Shown here: piece after piece, positions 19,468 to 27,774 of the stretch
Numbering within the stretch: the first letter of the stretch is position 1
Layout of the letters: every line of letters starts with the position of its first letter
Source: Spirilliplanes yamanashiensis
GTDB lineage: Bacteria > Actinomycetota > Actinomycetes > Mycobacteriales > Micromonosporaceae
Length of the DNA stretch: 64,000 nt
Assembly (NCBI RefSeq): GCF_016863475.1
Contig: NZ_BOOY01000029.1
Span: 124,001 to 188,000 of the forward strand
Direction: 5' to 3'
Notes under the pieces: model-generated
What the model saw: the letters and a program-made list of their open reading frames with translations, nothing else
Told to the model about the DNA's origin: nothing
The model's database searches: none
Position numbers and translations under genes: made by a program

Positions 19468-19640
19468 GCGACAACCTCCCCGCTGTGCGGTGCCGCGCGC
19501 GTCACGACCGTGCGCCGGCTCCGGATACGGCTCGAGCGTATAGCGCAGAGCATCGCAGACCGGGGAGGCAACACCACGACACGCCGCATTCGGACGACCG
19601 GGCAGGAACCTCCGATGTCAGTCCTTCGGGCGACAACCGA

Positions 19641-20105
19641 TCAGCCGGCGAAATCCTCGGGCCGCACCTGGTCGAGGAACTCGCGGAACTTCTCGACCTC
19701 GTCCTCCTGCTCGTCGGGGATGACGATACCCGCCTCGGTGAGGACCTGCTCGGCGCACCGGATCGGCGCGCCGACCCGCAGCGCCAGGGCGATCGAGTCG
19801 CTCGGCCGCGCCGACACTCGCACGTTCTCGCCGATGAGCAGGTCGGCGTAGAAGACGTTTTCCTTCAGCTCGGTGATCTCCACCGCTTTCAGGGGCTGCT
19901 GCAGGGCCGTCAGGATGTCCCGCAGCAGGTCGTGGGTCAACGGCCGGGCCGGCTTCACGCCCTGCTGCTCGTAGGCGATCGCGGTCGCCTCCACCGCGCC
20001 GATCCAGATCGGCAGGTATCGGTCGCCCTCGACCTCCCGGAGCAGGACGATCGGCTGGTTGCTGGGCAGCTCGACCCGAACCCCGACCACGCTCAGCTCA
20101 CGCAC
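19641..20105 (-). CDS. DUF151 bifunctional nuclease-family protein
   Basis: 154 residues, orthologue of Rv1829. Family motifs: VRVELPSNQPIVLLREV, RYLPIWIGAVEATAIA, RPLTHDLLRDIL, ENVFYADLLI and SARPSDSIALALR. Plant and Thermotoga members are reported to have RNase/DNase activity; the actinobacterial role is unknown. GTG 20105 is chosen because GGAGG lies 5 bases upstream and homologues start MRELSVVGVRVE; the longer frame upstream is Arg-rich non-coding sequence. It sits between the two MerR genes with separate promoters likely on each side. Confidence 0.9.
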   Translation of the reverse strand: MRELSVVGVRVELPSNQPIVLLREVEGDRYLPIWIGAVEATAIAYEQQGVKPARPLTHDLLRDILTALQQPLKAVEITELKENVFYADLLIGENVRVSARPSDSIALALRVGAPIRCAEQVLTEAGIVIPDEQEDEVEKFREFLDQVRPEDFAG

Positions 20106-20259
20106 CGCCGCCTCCGTGTCGTTTTCGTGCCGCCCTCGTCGGCGTCGGCTTTCCCCCGTACGGCCCCGGCAATCGCCGCGATCGTGCCGGGTCGCTGTCC
20201 GCCCTCCTTGCACCGTACACGCCGCGCGGGAGCGCAGCGCGGCACGGACGCCCCCACCG

Positions 20260-20973
20260 TCAGCGGCCCAGCGCGTCGTCGAGCCCGGCCCGCACGAGGG
20301 CCGCGTGCAGCCGCTGCGACAGCGCCGTCAGCTCGCGCGCCGTCTCCGCCGCGCGGGCCCGCGCCGCCGGGTCCTTCTGCCGCACCACCGGCGCCAGCAG
20401 CTGCGCGAACAGCCCCACCTCGCGGTCGGCGGCCGCCCGGAACGCGCGCAGGTGGCGCAGCTCCAGGCCGTGCCGGCACAGCCCCGCCACCGCCTCCACG
20501 ATGATCACCGCGTCGGCGTCGTACCAGCCCGGCGGGCGCGAACTCACCAGGCCCAGCTTCTCCAGCTCGGCCAGCATCGGCTCGCCGACGCCGGTGCGCT
20601 CCACCAGGTCGGCGCGCGCCACCCGCGAGTCGGGGGCCGCCTCGGCCGGCGACCCCACCGCCACCAGCGCGGGCCGCTGCCGCGGGCCGGCGTCGCGCGT
20701 TTCCAGCTGCTCGCGGATCACCTTGAGCGGCAGGTACTGGTCGCGCTGCGCGGTCAGCACGAAGCGCAGCCGGTCGACGTCGTCCCACGAGTACTTGCGG
20801 TACCCGGACGCGGTGCGCTGCGGCTCCACCAGGCCCTCGGCCTCCAGGAACCGCAGCTTCGAGATCGTCGTGTCGGGGAAGTCGGCGCGCAGGTGCCCGA
20901 GCACCTCGCCGATGGTCATCAGCGGATGCGAGCGCGCGCCGGGACCCTGCGCCGCCGCCCCGGACGGGTTCAC
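20260..20973 (-). CDS. ftsR: MerR-type regulator FtsR (Rv1828 orthologue)
   Basis: 237 residues. N-terminal MerR domain: MTIGEVLGHLRADFP, TTISKLRFLEAEGLVEP, ASGYRKYSWDDVDRLRFVL. C-terminal helical domain: RADLVERTGVGEPMLAELEKLGL, resembling a second HTH-like region. In Corynebacterium glutamicum the orthologue FtsR activates ftsZ, so a role in cell-division gene control is likely here. The GTG start overlaps the TGA of garA (GTGA), so ftsR is translated with garA. A low-complexity Ala/Pro linker (residues 102-122) separates the halves. Confidence 0.9.
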   Translation of the reverse strand: MNPSGAAAQGPGARSHPLMTIGEVLGHLRADFPDTTISKLRFLEAEGLVEPQRTASGYRKYSWDDVDRLRFVLTAQRDQYLPLKVIREQLETRDAGPRQRPALVAVGSPAEAAPDSRVARADLVERTGVGEPMLAELEKLGLVSSRPPGWYDADAVIIVEAVAGLCRHGLELRHLRAFRAAADREVGLFAQLLAPVVRQKDPAARARAAETARELTALSQRLHAALVRAGLDDALGR

Positions 20974-21416
20974 GCCCCGCCGTCCTCCGGCTTCGGACCG
21001 GCGATGAAGACCAGCCGGAACTTGCCGATCTGGACCTCGTCACCGCTGCTCAGCGTGGCCGCCTCGACGCGCTCGCGGTTGACGTAGGTGCCGTTGAGGC
21101 TGCCGACGTCGCGAACCGTGAAGGTGCCACTGTCGCGGTGGAACTCGGCGTGGCGGCGCGACACCGTCACGTCGTCGAGGAAGATGTCACTGTCCGGGTG
21201 GCGGCCGCTGGTGGTCACGTCGTGGTCCAGCAGGAACCGGGCGCCCGCGTTCGGCCCGCGGCGCACCACGAGCAGAGCCATCCCCGGCGGCAGCGAGCCC
21301 GACATGCGGGCCGGCACCACATCGGCGTCGGGGCCGTCGAGCACCTCGTCGAGCGCACCGAGGTTGAGCGTGGACGTGACGTCGAGTGGGGGGAACTCGT
21401 CGTCGGGGCGCGTCAT
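20970..21416 (-). CDS. garA: FHA-domain phosphoprotein GarA/OdhI
   Basis: 148 residues. The FHA core is strongly conserved: GPNAGARFLLD, SGRHPDSDIFLDDVTVSRRHAEF, VGSLNGTYVNRE and GDEVQIGKFRLVF. GarA binds and inhibits 2-oxoglutarate dehydrogenase and glutamate dehydrogenase until Ser/Thr kinases phosphorylate its N-terminus. The usual ETTS phospho-motif is replaced by DVTSTLNLG (residues about 12-20), so a threonine pair is kept in altered context. RBS GAGGTGG precedes the ATG. A promoter about 160 bases upstream probably drives garA-ftsR. Confidence 0.93.
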   Translation of the reverse strand: MTRPDDEFPPLDVTSTLNLGALDEVLDGPDADVVPARMSGSLPPGMALLVVRRGPNAGARFLLDHDVTTSGRHPDSDIFLDDVTVSRRHAEFHRDSGTFTVRDVGSLNGTYVNRERVEAATLSSGDEVQIGKFRLVFIAGPKPEDGGA

Positions 21417-21575
21417 CGTCAGACCACCTCATATATCTGGGTCAGCGGTCGGCGCCGGGCGGAGCGGGCTGCCGCCGGGCGCAGGCCCGGCGTGCGGCAC
21501 CCCGTCGCCGCTGCCGGGTGGCTCCCGGACGCACGACTGTCGGTTACGAGAAGTTGCGGAATTGTGTTCCTGGGG

Positions 21576-21604
21576 AGCCTAGTCATGCCCGAAATACGGG
21601 GCAA
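21576..21604 (-). promoter_or_regulatory. Promoter of garA-ftsR
   Basis: Minus strand: -35 TTGCCC (21599-21604), 17-bp spacer, -10 TAGGCT (21576-21581). It lies between gcvH and garA in a region of locally low GC. The predicted leader is about 150 bases and holds no recognised RNA element. Confidence 0.6.
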
Positions 21605-21644
21605 CCAGGCGCGCGGGCAGGCGCGACGGCGACGCGCGCCACAC

Positions 21645-22028
21645 TCACGACTGCTCGGTCAGCTCCCGGTACGCCGCGGCGTCCAGCAGCGCCGACACCG
21701 CCCCGGCGTCGTCCGGGACGATCTCCACGAGCCAGCCCGCCGCGTACGGCTCCGCGTTGATCAGTTCCGGCTCGTCGGTGAGCGTCGCGTTGCGGGCCAC
21801 CACCGTGCCCGCCAGCGGCGCGTAGATCTCCGACACGCTCTTGGTCGACTCGACCTCGCCCAGCGACTCACCGGCCTGCACGGCCGTGCCCTCCTCGGGC
21901 AGCTGGACGAACACGATGTCGCCGAGCGCCTCCTGCGCGAAGTGGGTGATGCCCACCCGCACCGGGCCCGAGCCGTCGCCGGACACCCACTCGTGCTCGG
22001 CCGTGTACCGCAGATCCTCAGGGATCAC
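21645..22028 (-). CDS. gcvH: Glycine cleavage system H-protein
   Basis: 127 residues. The lipoyl-lysine lies in ESTKSVSEIYAP (Lys at about residue 63), with the flanking IVFVQLPEEGTAVQAGES and LINAEPYAAGWLVEI regions of the H-protein fold. The swinging lipoyl arm carries the aminomethyl group from GcvP (2117-4924) to GcvT, which is not in the window. GTG start with RBS GGAGGA nine bases upstream. It lies 43 bases after the DUF881 gene and is the last gene of the pgsA-like/DUF881/sbp/DUF881 run, before the garA promoter. No glycine riboswitch precedes it. Confidence 0.95.
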   Translation of the reverse strand: MIPEDLRYTAEHEWVSGDGSGPVRVGITHFAQEALGDIVFVQLPEEGTAVQAGESLGEVESTKSVSEIYAPLAGTVVARNATLTDEPELINAEPYAAGWLVEIVPDDAGAVSALLDAAAYRELTEQS

Positions 22029-22071
22029 CGGGCGTTCCTCCGTCGTCGCGCCAAGAGTCGGGCACGCCCCG

Positions 22072-23667
22072 TCAGTTCACCGGGCGCGCGTACCGCAGGG
22101 CCGTCGGCTCGCGCGTCGCCGTCACGTCGACGACGTCGCGTTTGACCGTGTTCACCGTACCGCCGTCCCTGCTCACGTCGGCCACCACCCCGCCAGGGAT
22201 GTTCAGGGCGGTGTCCATCACCTCCGGATCACCGATCACGCGCAGCTCGTACGGCCCGGTCACCTTCTGCCCGCCGGCCAGGATGCCGTCGGCGGTGTCG
22301 ACGAACGCGGTGGACGCCACGACCCGCACCACCACCCCGTTCGCCCCGGTGAGCTGCATGACCTCGCCGCCGGCGCCGCGCAGCTCCTGCACCGCGTTGA
22401 GCAGCTTCGCCGCCGGCTTGTCGCTCCCGCTGCTGATCGTCACCAGCAGCCCCGGCCCGCGCGCCGGCACCGTGCCCGCGAGCAGGCCCAGTTCCTGCGC
22501 CCGCTTCTCCGCCTGCGCCAGCGCCTCCTGCCGGCCCTCGACGCCGGACGCCAGCCGCGACCGCGTCTCCTCCAGCGCCCGGATGTCCTCGCTGAGCCGC
22601 TGCTCCCGGGCGTTCAGGTCGGACAGGATCCGGACCAGGTCCTCCTGGCGGGCCGCGCCGAGGCCCTCGTCGGTGCTGCTGCTGCGCAGCTGCACCACGA
22701 ACATGAACCCGAACAGCGCCAGCAGCAGCCCGATCAGCACCGTGCCCGACGACCAGAACCCCTTGCCCGCCGCCGCCGGCGGCTCCTGGGCGGGGGCGTC
22801 CGCGGTCGCCGCGGCCACCACCCCGGGATCGAGCTGCACGGTGCGTTCGCCCACCGCCGGGGGTACGGGCTCGGCCGCCCCGGAAGCCACGGCGGCGGAC
22901 TCGGTGACCGAGGCGGGATACGGGCCGGGCCCGTGCACCACCCCGGCGCCCGTGCCGACGGGGTCCCCGGCGGGGTCACCGGTGGGCGGTTCGAGCTGGG
23001 GTGCGGGGTCGGGCGTCGCGGGGGCGGCCGGGTCCGGCGCCGTGGCCGCGGGCCAGCCGGTGGCCGGGCCGGTCGCGGGGTCGGCGGCCGGGTCGGCGGC
23101 CGGGGGCGCGGGCTGGTCCGGCGGCTCCAGACTCGTGGCCGGGCCGGGGTCCGGGGCCGGTGTCGCGGCGGGGTCCGGGCCCGCGGCCGAGCCGGAGGCC
23201 GGGGTCGCGGCGAGGTTTGGGGCCGCGCCGGCGGGTGCGGTCGCGGTCGCGCCGGAAGCCGGGGTCGCGGCCGGGTCGAGGTCCGGGGTCGGGGCGGGGC
23301 CGGGATCCGGCGCCGGAGGGGCCGGGTCCTCGGCCGGGTCCTCGGCCGGGTCGCCGTCCGGGGCCGCCGCCTGCGCCGGGGTGGGCGCGACCGCCTCGGT
23401 CGCCGCCGTGGCCTCGGGAGCGGGCGGGTCCGGGTCGGGAGCCGGCGCCGGGTCCGGGCGGCGGGCCTTCATCGGCACGGTCGGGGCGTCCGGGGCGTCA
23501 GGGGCGTCCGGGGCGGGGGCCGCCGTGAGTCGCACGGTGCGCTCGCCGATCGGCAGCGCCGTCGTCACCTCGTCGTCGGGGCCGGCCGGGGCCGGGCGCA
23601 GGACGGTGGTGGCCTCGTCCGGGTCGGCGGCGGCCGGGGTGGGGTCGGGGCGGCGGTCGTCGGTCAT
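22072..23667 (-). CDS. DUF881 membrane protein with long Pro/Ala-rich cytoplasmic extension
   Basis: 531 residues. The first 300 are low-complexity Pro/Ala/Asp sequence, punctuated by short threonine motifs (EATTVLRPA, DEVTTALP, GERTVRL, GERTVQLDPG). One membrane helix follows (TVLIGLLLALFGFMFVVQL, about 304-326), then a coiled coil (LSDLNAREQRLSEDIRALEE) and a DUF881 domain (GPGLLVTISSG, ELRGAGGEVMQLTGANG, GPYELRVIGDP). It is the orthologue of the second DUF881 gene in the Rv1823-Rv1825 triad, function unknown but envelope-associated. The extension is unusually long. ATG start, 3 bases after sbp ends. Confidence 0.88.
   Translation of the reverse strand: MTDDRRPDPTPAAADPDEATTVLRPAPAGPDDEVTTALPIGERTVRLTAAPAPDAPDAPDAPTVPMKARRPDPAPAPDPDPPAPEATAATEAVAPTPAQAAAPDGDPAEDPAEDPAPPAPDPGPAPTPDLDPAATPASGATATAPAGAAPNLAATPASGSAAGPDPAATPAPDPGPATSLEPPDQPAPPAADPAADPATGPATGWPAATAPDPAAPATPDPAPQLEPPTGDPAGDPVGTGAGVVHGPGPYPASVTESAAVASGAAEPVPPAVGERTVQLDPGVVAAATADAPAQEPPAAAGKGFWSSGTVLIGLLLALFGFMFVVQLRSSSTDEGLGAARQEDLVRILSDLNAREQRLSEDIRALEETRSRLASGVEGRQEALAQAEKRAQELGLLAGTVPARGPGLLVTISSGSDKPAAKLLNAVQELRGAGGEVMQLTGANGVVVRVVASTAFVDTADGILAGGQKVTGPYELRVIGDPEVMDTALNIPGGVVADVSRDGGTVNTVKRDVVDVTATREPTALRYARPVN
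23321..23352. repeat. 12-bp tandem repeat in the DUF881 extension
   Basis: About 2.7 copies of GCCGGGTCCTCG, encoding the AEDPAEDPAEDP run on the minus strand. In-frame expansion of the disordered extension is likely. Confidence 0.75.
23483..23515. repeat. 9-bp tandem repeat in the DUF881 extension
   Basis: About 3.6 copies of GGGGCGTCC, encoding the APDAPDAPDAP run on the minus strand. Confidence 0.75.
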
Positions 23668-23670
23668 GGG

Positions 23671-24003
23671 TCAGGCCCGGAAGAGGTGGCGGCGGATGGC
23701 GGCGACGTTGCCGAAGATGCGCACGCCGAGGACGACCACGACGCCCGTGGACAGCTGGCTGCCGACGCCGAGCTGGTCGCCCAGGTAGACGATGACGGCG
23801 GCGACGAGCACGTTCGAGATGAACGAGATCACGAACTGCTTGTCGTCGAAGATGCCGTCGAGCTTGGCGCGCACACCGCCGAACACGGCGTCGAGGGCCG
23901 CGATGACGGCGATCGGCAGGTACGGCTGCATCGCGGCGGGCACGGTCGGGTCGAGGAGCACGCCGAGCGCGACGCCGAGGAGCAGGGCGATAACGGCGAT
24001 CAT
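23671..24003 (-). CDS. sbp: Small basic membrane protein Sbp (DUF1290)
   Basis: 110 residues, three hydrophobic segments (MIAVIALLLGVALGVLL; LPIAVIAALDAVFGGVRA; FISNVLVAAVIVYLGDQLG), the conserved GGVRAKLDGIFDD loop and a basic end (IRRHLFRA). Orthologue of Rv1824, the protein always found between two DUF881 genes. Function unknown; the fixed triad suggests one membrane complex. The ATG overlaps the TGA of the upstream DUF881 gene (ATGA). Confidence 0.9.
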   Translation of the reverse strand: MIAVIALLLGVALGVLLDPTVPAAMQPYLPIAVIAALDAVFGGVRAKLDGIFDDKQFVISFISNVLVAAVIVYLGDQLGVGSQLSTGVVVVLGVRIFGNVAAIRRHLFRA

Positions 24004-24890
24004 CGGCCGCCTTCCGAGGGGGTGCTGGACGGTGCGGATCTGCCGCCCGCCGGCGACGGCGCCGGCGACGGGGTGGCGAAGCGCAGTTCGGGCTCGGCGG
24101 CGGGCGCCAGGGTGACGCCGTCGGCCTGCTTGACCTCGAAGGTCATGCCGATCTGGCGGGCGAGCTGCCGGAACGCCTGGGCGGTGCGGCCGGCCTCGAA
24201 CGACTCGGCGAGGTCGCCGGGGCCGATGGCGACGAGCTCGTACGGGCTGGCGACGGGCCGGCGGTCGACGAGGATGGCCTCGCCGGCCTCGCGGATGGTG
24301 GACGTGGCGGTGAGCCGCTGGCCGTTCACGGCGACGGCCTCGGCGCCCTCGGCCCACAGGGCGTTGACGATCTGCTGCAGTTCGAAGTCGCGCACGCGCC
24401 CGTCGTCGGTCTGCTGGCCGGTCTGCGGGCTGATGGTGGGCCGCCCGTCGCCGACGGTGACGGTGACGCCGTCGCCGCGGACGCGGGACAGCCCGGCGGC
24501 GCCCTCGAGGGTGCGCAGGCGGGCGGCCTCGGCGCTGTCGAGTTCGCGTTCGCGCAGGTCGGCGACCTCGCCGCGGAGCTGGTCGGCGCGGGCCTGCAGG
24601 GCGTCGGTGTTGGTGCGCTGGCCCTGGACCTGTTCGACGAGGGCGGCGCGGGTGGCGGAGCGCTGCGGCTGGTCGGCGAGGGTCTGCTTGTACGCGACGA
24701 CGAACAGGAACCCGAGCAGGGTGAGCACGGCGAGGGTGGTGCCGCGCAGGGCGGCCCGGGTGCGCGGCGGCCGCCGGTAGCCCTCGGCGCGGCGGGCGGC
24801 GGCGTCGGCGTACCCGGGGTCGAGGGGGTTGCGGAACAGCTCGGTGAGGAAGTCCGGGGCGAAGCGCCGGCCGGGGCCCTGCTCGGTCAT
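24000..24890 (-). CDS. DUF881 membrane protein
   Basis: 296 residues. A short cytoplasmic N-terminus (PDFLTELFRNPLDPGYADAA) and one membrane helix (TTLAVLTLLGFLFVVAY, about 51-67) are followed by a coiled coil (LQARADQLRGEVADLRERE) and the DUF881 domain (GDGVTVTVGDG, QQIVNALWAEGAEAVAVNGQR, SPYELVAIGPGDL). The C-terminus is Pro/Ser-rich. Orthologue of Rv1823. The ATG overlaps the stop of the pgsA-like gene and the TGA overlaps the sbp start, so pgsA-like, DUF881 and sbp are one tightly coupled operon. Confidence 0.9.
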   Translation of the reverse strand: MTEQGPGRRFAPDFLTELFRNPLDPGYADAAARRAEGYRRPPRTRAALRGTTLAVLTLLGFLFVVAYKQTLADQPQRSATRAALVEQVQGQRTNTDALQARADQLRGEVADLRERELDSAEAARLRTLEGAAGLSRVRGDGVTVTVGDGRPTISPQTGQQTDDGRVRDFELQQIVNALWAEGAEAVAVNGQRLTATSTIREAGEAILVDRRPVASPYELVAIGPGDLAESFEAGRTAQAFRQLARQIGMTFEVKQADGVTLAPAAEPELRFATPSPAPSPAGGRSAPSSTPSEGGR

Positions 24891-25621
24891 CGCGCCGTGG
24901 CCTCCGCCGGCGTGCGGGCCGGGTGGCGCAGCAGCGCGGCGGCCTGGGCGAGGTAGAGCGCGGCGGCCACCCAGTACAGCACCAGCCCCCACCAGCCGAG
25001 GCCCCACCCGATGGCGCCGGCGACGTCGCGGGCGCCCGGCACGGCGTGCGCGAGCAGCAGCACCGGGAACGCGGCGAGCAGCAGGAAGGTGGCGGTCTTG
25101 CCGACGTAGTGCACCGGCGGCGGGCCGTGGCCGCGGCGGCGCAGCACGAGCAGGCAGATCGCCATGACGGCCTCGCGGGCGAGCAGGGCGGCGGTGAACT
25201 GCCAGGGGACGACCTCGCGCACGGTGAACGCGACGAGCGTGGCGAGGATGTACAGCCGGTCGGCGGCGGGGTCGAGCAGCTCGCCGAGGCGGCTGACCTG
25301 GCCGAGCCGGCGGGCCACGTATCCGTCGATCCAGTCGGAGGTGCCGCCGACAGCGAGCACGACGAGGGCGGCGACGTCGGCCTCGACGCCCAGCAGCAGC
25401 CACAGGAACAGCGGCACGCCGAGCAGCCGGGCGAAGCTGATGAGGTTGGGCACGGTCCAGATCCGGCGCTCGGCGCCGGACGGGATGACGGCCGCGGGCG
25501 GCGCCTCGCCGTCGGCCGGCACGGCCGGCAGGGGCGCGGCCGGGGGCACAGCCGGGGGCGCCGACGGAGGGGCGGCCGGGGCGGGGCGGTCGGCGGGTAC
25601 GGGCGCGGACGGGTGCGTCAT
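24887..25621 (-). CDS. pgsA: CDP-alcohol phosphatidyltransferase (PgsA-like)
   Basis: 244 residues. After a 65-residue Pro/Ala-rich tail it carries the CDP-alcohol transferase signature with all conserved residues: SDWIDGYVARRLGQVSRLG then LLDPAADRL, i.e. D-x2-DG-x2-AR-x8-G-x3-D-x3-D. Several membrane helices follow (FLLLAAFPVLLLAHA, GLGWWGLVLYWVAAALYL). It probably makes phosphatidylglycerophosphate or cardiolipin; by position it is the orthologue of PgsA2 (Rv1822), whose exact product is less certain. ATG 25621 is chosen for its RBS (GGGGAG) and for the sharp change in composition upstream. Confidence 0.85.
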   Translation of the reverse strand: MTHPSAPVPADRPAPAAPPSAPPAVPPAAPLPAVPADGEAPPAAVIPSGAERRIWTVPNLISFARLLGVPLFLWLLLGVEADVAALVVLAVGGTSDWIDGYVARRLGQVSRLGELLDPAADRLYILATLVAFTVREVVPWQFTAALLAREAVMAICLLVLRRRGHGPPPVHYVGKTATFLLLAAFPVLLLAHAVPGARDVAGAIGWGLGWWGLVLYWVAAALYLAQAAALLRHPARTPAEATAR

Positions 25622-25724
25622 CGCCACTCCCCTCCCCCGCGGGCCGAACGCGGCCCGGCGCCCGGAAGCCGCGCGGGAATCTCGGGTCCCCGGCGATCGG
25701 CCCGGCCGGATCTCTCGCGCAGCC

Positions 25725-25753
25725 ACTATAACGAGGTCCCTCGTTCCGGTGGC
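25725..25753 (-). promoter_or_regulatory. Promoter of the pgsA-like operon with adjoining palindrome
   Basis: Minus strand -10 TATAGT (25725-25730) with a poor -35. Directly upstream, inside the spacer, is the 16-bp palindrome AACGAGGTCCCTCGTT (25730-25745), a possible operator for an unknown regulator. The leader is about 100 bases. Confidence 0.5.
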
Positions 25754-25822
25754 CGGACCGCCACCGGCGTCACACCCCGTGGACCGTCCTAGGACAACGC
25801 CGGTCGGGCGGGGGCGGGGCCG

Positions 25823-27769
25823 TCAGCGGCGGCCCCGGCGGGCGCGGACGTAGTCGTCGACGACGTAGCGGCCGAGGTCGGCGGCGTCCGGGCTGAAGAC
25901 GCGGCCGCCGCTGCGCCGGGCGACGGCGTCGACGAACCGGCGCAGCCCGTCGTCCTCGCCGAGCATGAACAGGTTCAGCGTGGCGCCGTACCGGGCGAGC
26001 TGGTCGACCTCGGCGAGGGTGACCCGCAGGGTGTGCGGGGTGGTCGGCCAGTGGAACGTGGCCTCGCCGTCGTCCTCCAGGTGGGCGGTGGGCTCGCCGT
26101 CGGTGACGACCAGCACCACCGGCTCGGCGGCCGGGTGGCGGCGCACGTGCCGGCCGGCCAGCTTCAGGGCGTGCTGCAGGTTGGTGCCCTGGATCATGTC
26201 GGCCTCGACGGCGGCCAGCTCCCCCTCGGTGAGCGGCAGCGCGTACCGGCCGAAGCCGATGATCTGCAGCGCGTCCTGCGGGAACCGGGTGCGCATGAGG
26301 TGCGCCAGGGCCAGGGTGGTCTGCTTCATCGGGCCCCACCGGCCGTCGGCGAACATCGAGTACGACAGGTCGACGCACAGCGCCACCGCGGCGGTGGTGC
26401 GCCGCTCGGTCTCGGCGACCTCGAAGTCCTCGACCGCCAGCCGCACGGGCACCCCGGACGAGCCGCGGCGCACCGCGTTGCCGACGGTGCGCACCACGTC
26501 CAGCGGCTGGGCGTCGCCGAAGGCCCAGCGCCGGGACGCGCCGGTCAGCTCCCCGGCGGCGCCGGCGTCGCGCAGCTCGTGCTGGCCCTGGCGGCGCCCG
26601 TCGAGGGAGGCGAAGATCTGCCGCAGGGCGGTGCCGCCGAGCCGGCGCAGCGCCTTCGGGCTCAGCCGCAGGCCGTCGGAGCCGCGCTGGAGCCAGCCCT
26701 GGCGGCGCAGCTCGCGCTCCAGCTCGCGCAGCCGGCGCAGGTCGTCGGCGGCGCCCCGGCCGAGCTGGCGCTCGACGGCCTCCACGTCGACGTCGTCGAG
26801 GGTGGCGCCGGGGTGTTCCTGGCCGAGCTGCTCGATCAGCTCGTCGAGGTCGGCCAGCTCGCCGAGGGCGCCGGCGGCCTCGCCGTAGCCGAGGTCGCCC
26901 TGGCCGCGGACCCGTTCGCCGCGCTGCCAGTTGAGGTCGGGGCGCAGCGCGCGCAGGTTGTCGGTCAGCTCGCCGAGCCGGGCCGCCATCTCGGGGCCGA
27001 GGGCCTGGCGCATGAGGTTCGCCAGCTCCTCCTGCTGCTGGGGGCTGAGCGAGCGCATCAGCCGCTCGGCGGCGGCGGCGCGGCGGGCCAGCTCGTCGAC
27101 GAGTTCCTCGACGGTCTGCGGATTCTCCGGGAAGAACTGCCCGTGCCGCTGCATGAACTCGCGGAACGCGTCGCCGGTGTCCTCGCCGCGGGCGTGCCGG
27201 GCGAGCAGGTCGTTGAGGTCGTCGAGCATGGCGGCCAGCGCGGCGTCGGTGGCCGGGTCGCGGCCCTGCAGGGCCTGCTTGAGGCCCGCGAACCGCTGCT
27301 CGACGACGTCGTTGCGCAGCCCGTCGAGGATCTGCTGGTACGCCTGCCGCGCCTCGTCGCTGGCCCAGTCGTAGTCCTGCAGCTCCTGCACGGCCCGGGA
27401 GGTGGACCGGGGCAGGTTGTCGAGCTGCGCCTCGGCGAACCGGGCGGCGTCGGTGTCGCGGCCGCGCAGCTCGTCGCGCTCGGCGGCGAGCGCCTGGTCG
27501 AGCAGCGCCTGCGCGCGGGTGACGGCGCCGTCGAGGTTGCCGCGGCGGGCCGCCTCCCGGCGCATCCGGCGCGCCTTGGCGAGCAGGTCCTCCAGGCCGC
27601 GCCCGGCGCGCGGGCCCTGCCGCAGCAGGTCGCGCAGGGCGTCGCGGAGGCTGTCGCCGGCCAGCACCCGCTCGCCGACCTCGTCGACGGCGGCGCGCAC
27701 GTCGTACGGCGGGGCGAGCGGGTCGGGGCCGTCGTTCCAGGCCCCGTAGCGGAATCGGTTGCCCGGCAC
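25823..27769 (-). CDS. VWA-domain protein partner of MoxR-like ATPase
   Basis: 648 residues: a long helical N-terminal half rich in Arg/Glu and coiled-coil-like heptads, and a C-terminal von Willebrand A domain (about 470-645). The MIDAS metal site is intact: VDLSYSM (DxSxS), QGTNLQHAL (Thr) and VVTDGEPT (Asp). Such proteins work with AAA+ ATPases of the MoxR/chelatase type, here the gene immediately upstream. Probable role is metal insertion or assembly of an unknown target. GTG 27769 starts 5 bases after the ATPase stop, with GGGAG in the end of that gene as RBS. Confidence 0.85.
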   Translation of the reverse strand: MPGNRFRYGAWNDGPDPLAPPYDVRAAVDEVGERVLAGDSLRDALRDLLRQGPRAGRGLEDLLAKARRMRREAARRGNLDGAVTRAQALLDQALAAERDELRGRDTDAARFAEAQLDNLPRSTSRAVQELQDYDWASDEARQAYQQILDGLRNDVVEQRFAGLKQALQGRDPATDAALAAMLDDLNDLLARHARGEDTGDAFREFMQRHGQFFPENPQTVEELVDELARRAAAAERLMRSLSPQQQEELANLMRQALGPEMAARLGELTDNLRALRPDLNWQRGERVRGQGDLGYGEAAGALGELADLDELIEQLGQEHPGATLDDVDVEAVERQLGRGAADDLRRLRELERELRRQGWLQRGSDGLRLSPKALRRLGGTALRQIFASLDGRRQGQHELRDAGAAGELTGASRRWAFGDAQPLDVVRTVGNAVRRGSSGVPVRLAVEDFEVAETERRTTAAVALCVDLSYSMFADGRWGPMKQTTLALAHLMRTRFPQDALQIIGFGRYALPLTEGELAAVEADMIQGTNLQHALKLAGRHVRRHPAAEPVVLVVTDGEPTAHLEDDGEATFHWPTTPHTLRVTLAEVDQLARYGATLNLFMLGEDDGLRRFVDAVARRSGGRVFSPDAADLGRYVVDDYVRARRGRR

Positions 27770-27774
27770 GCCGG

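Noticed and set aside
22900-23600. Minisatellite-like GC runs as possible recombination or phase-variation locus
   Set aside because: Repeats have 9 and 12 bp units in frame and encode a disordered Pro/Ala tail; frame would not be switched.
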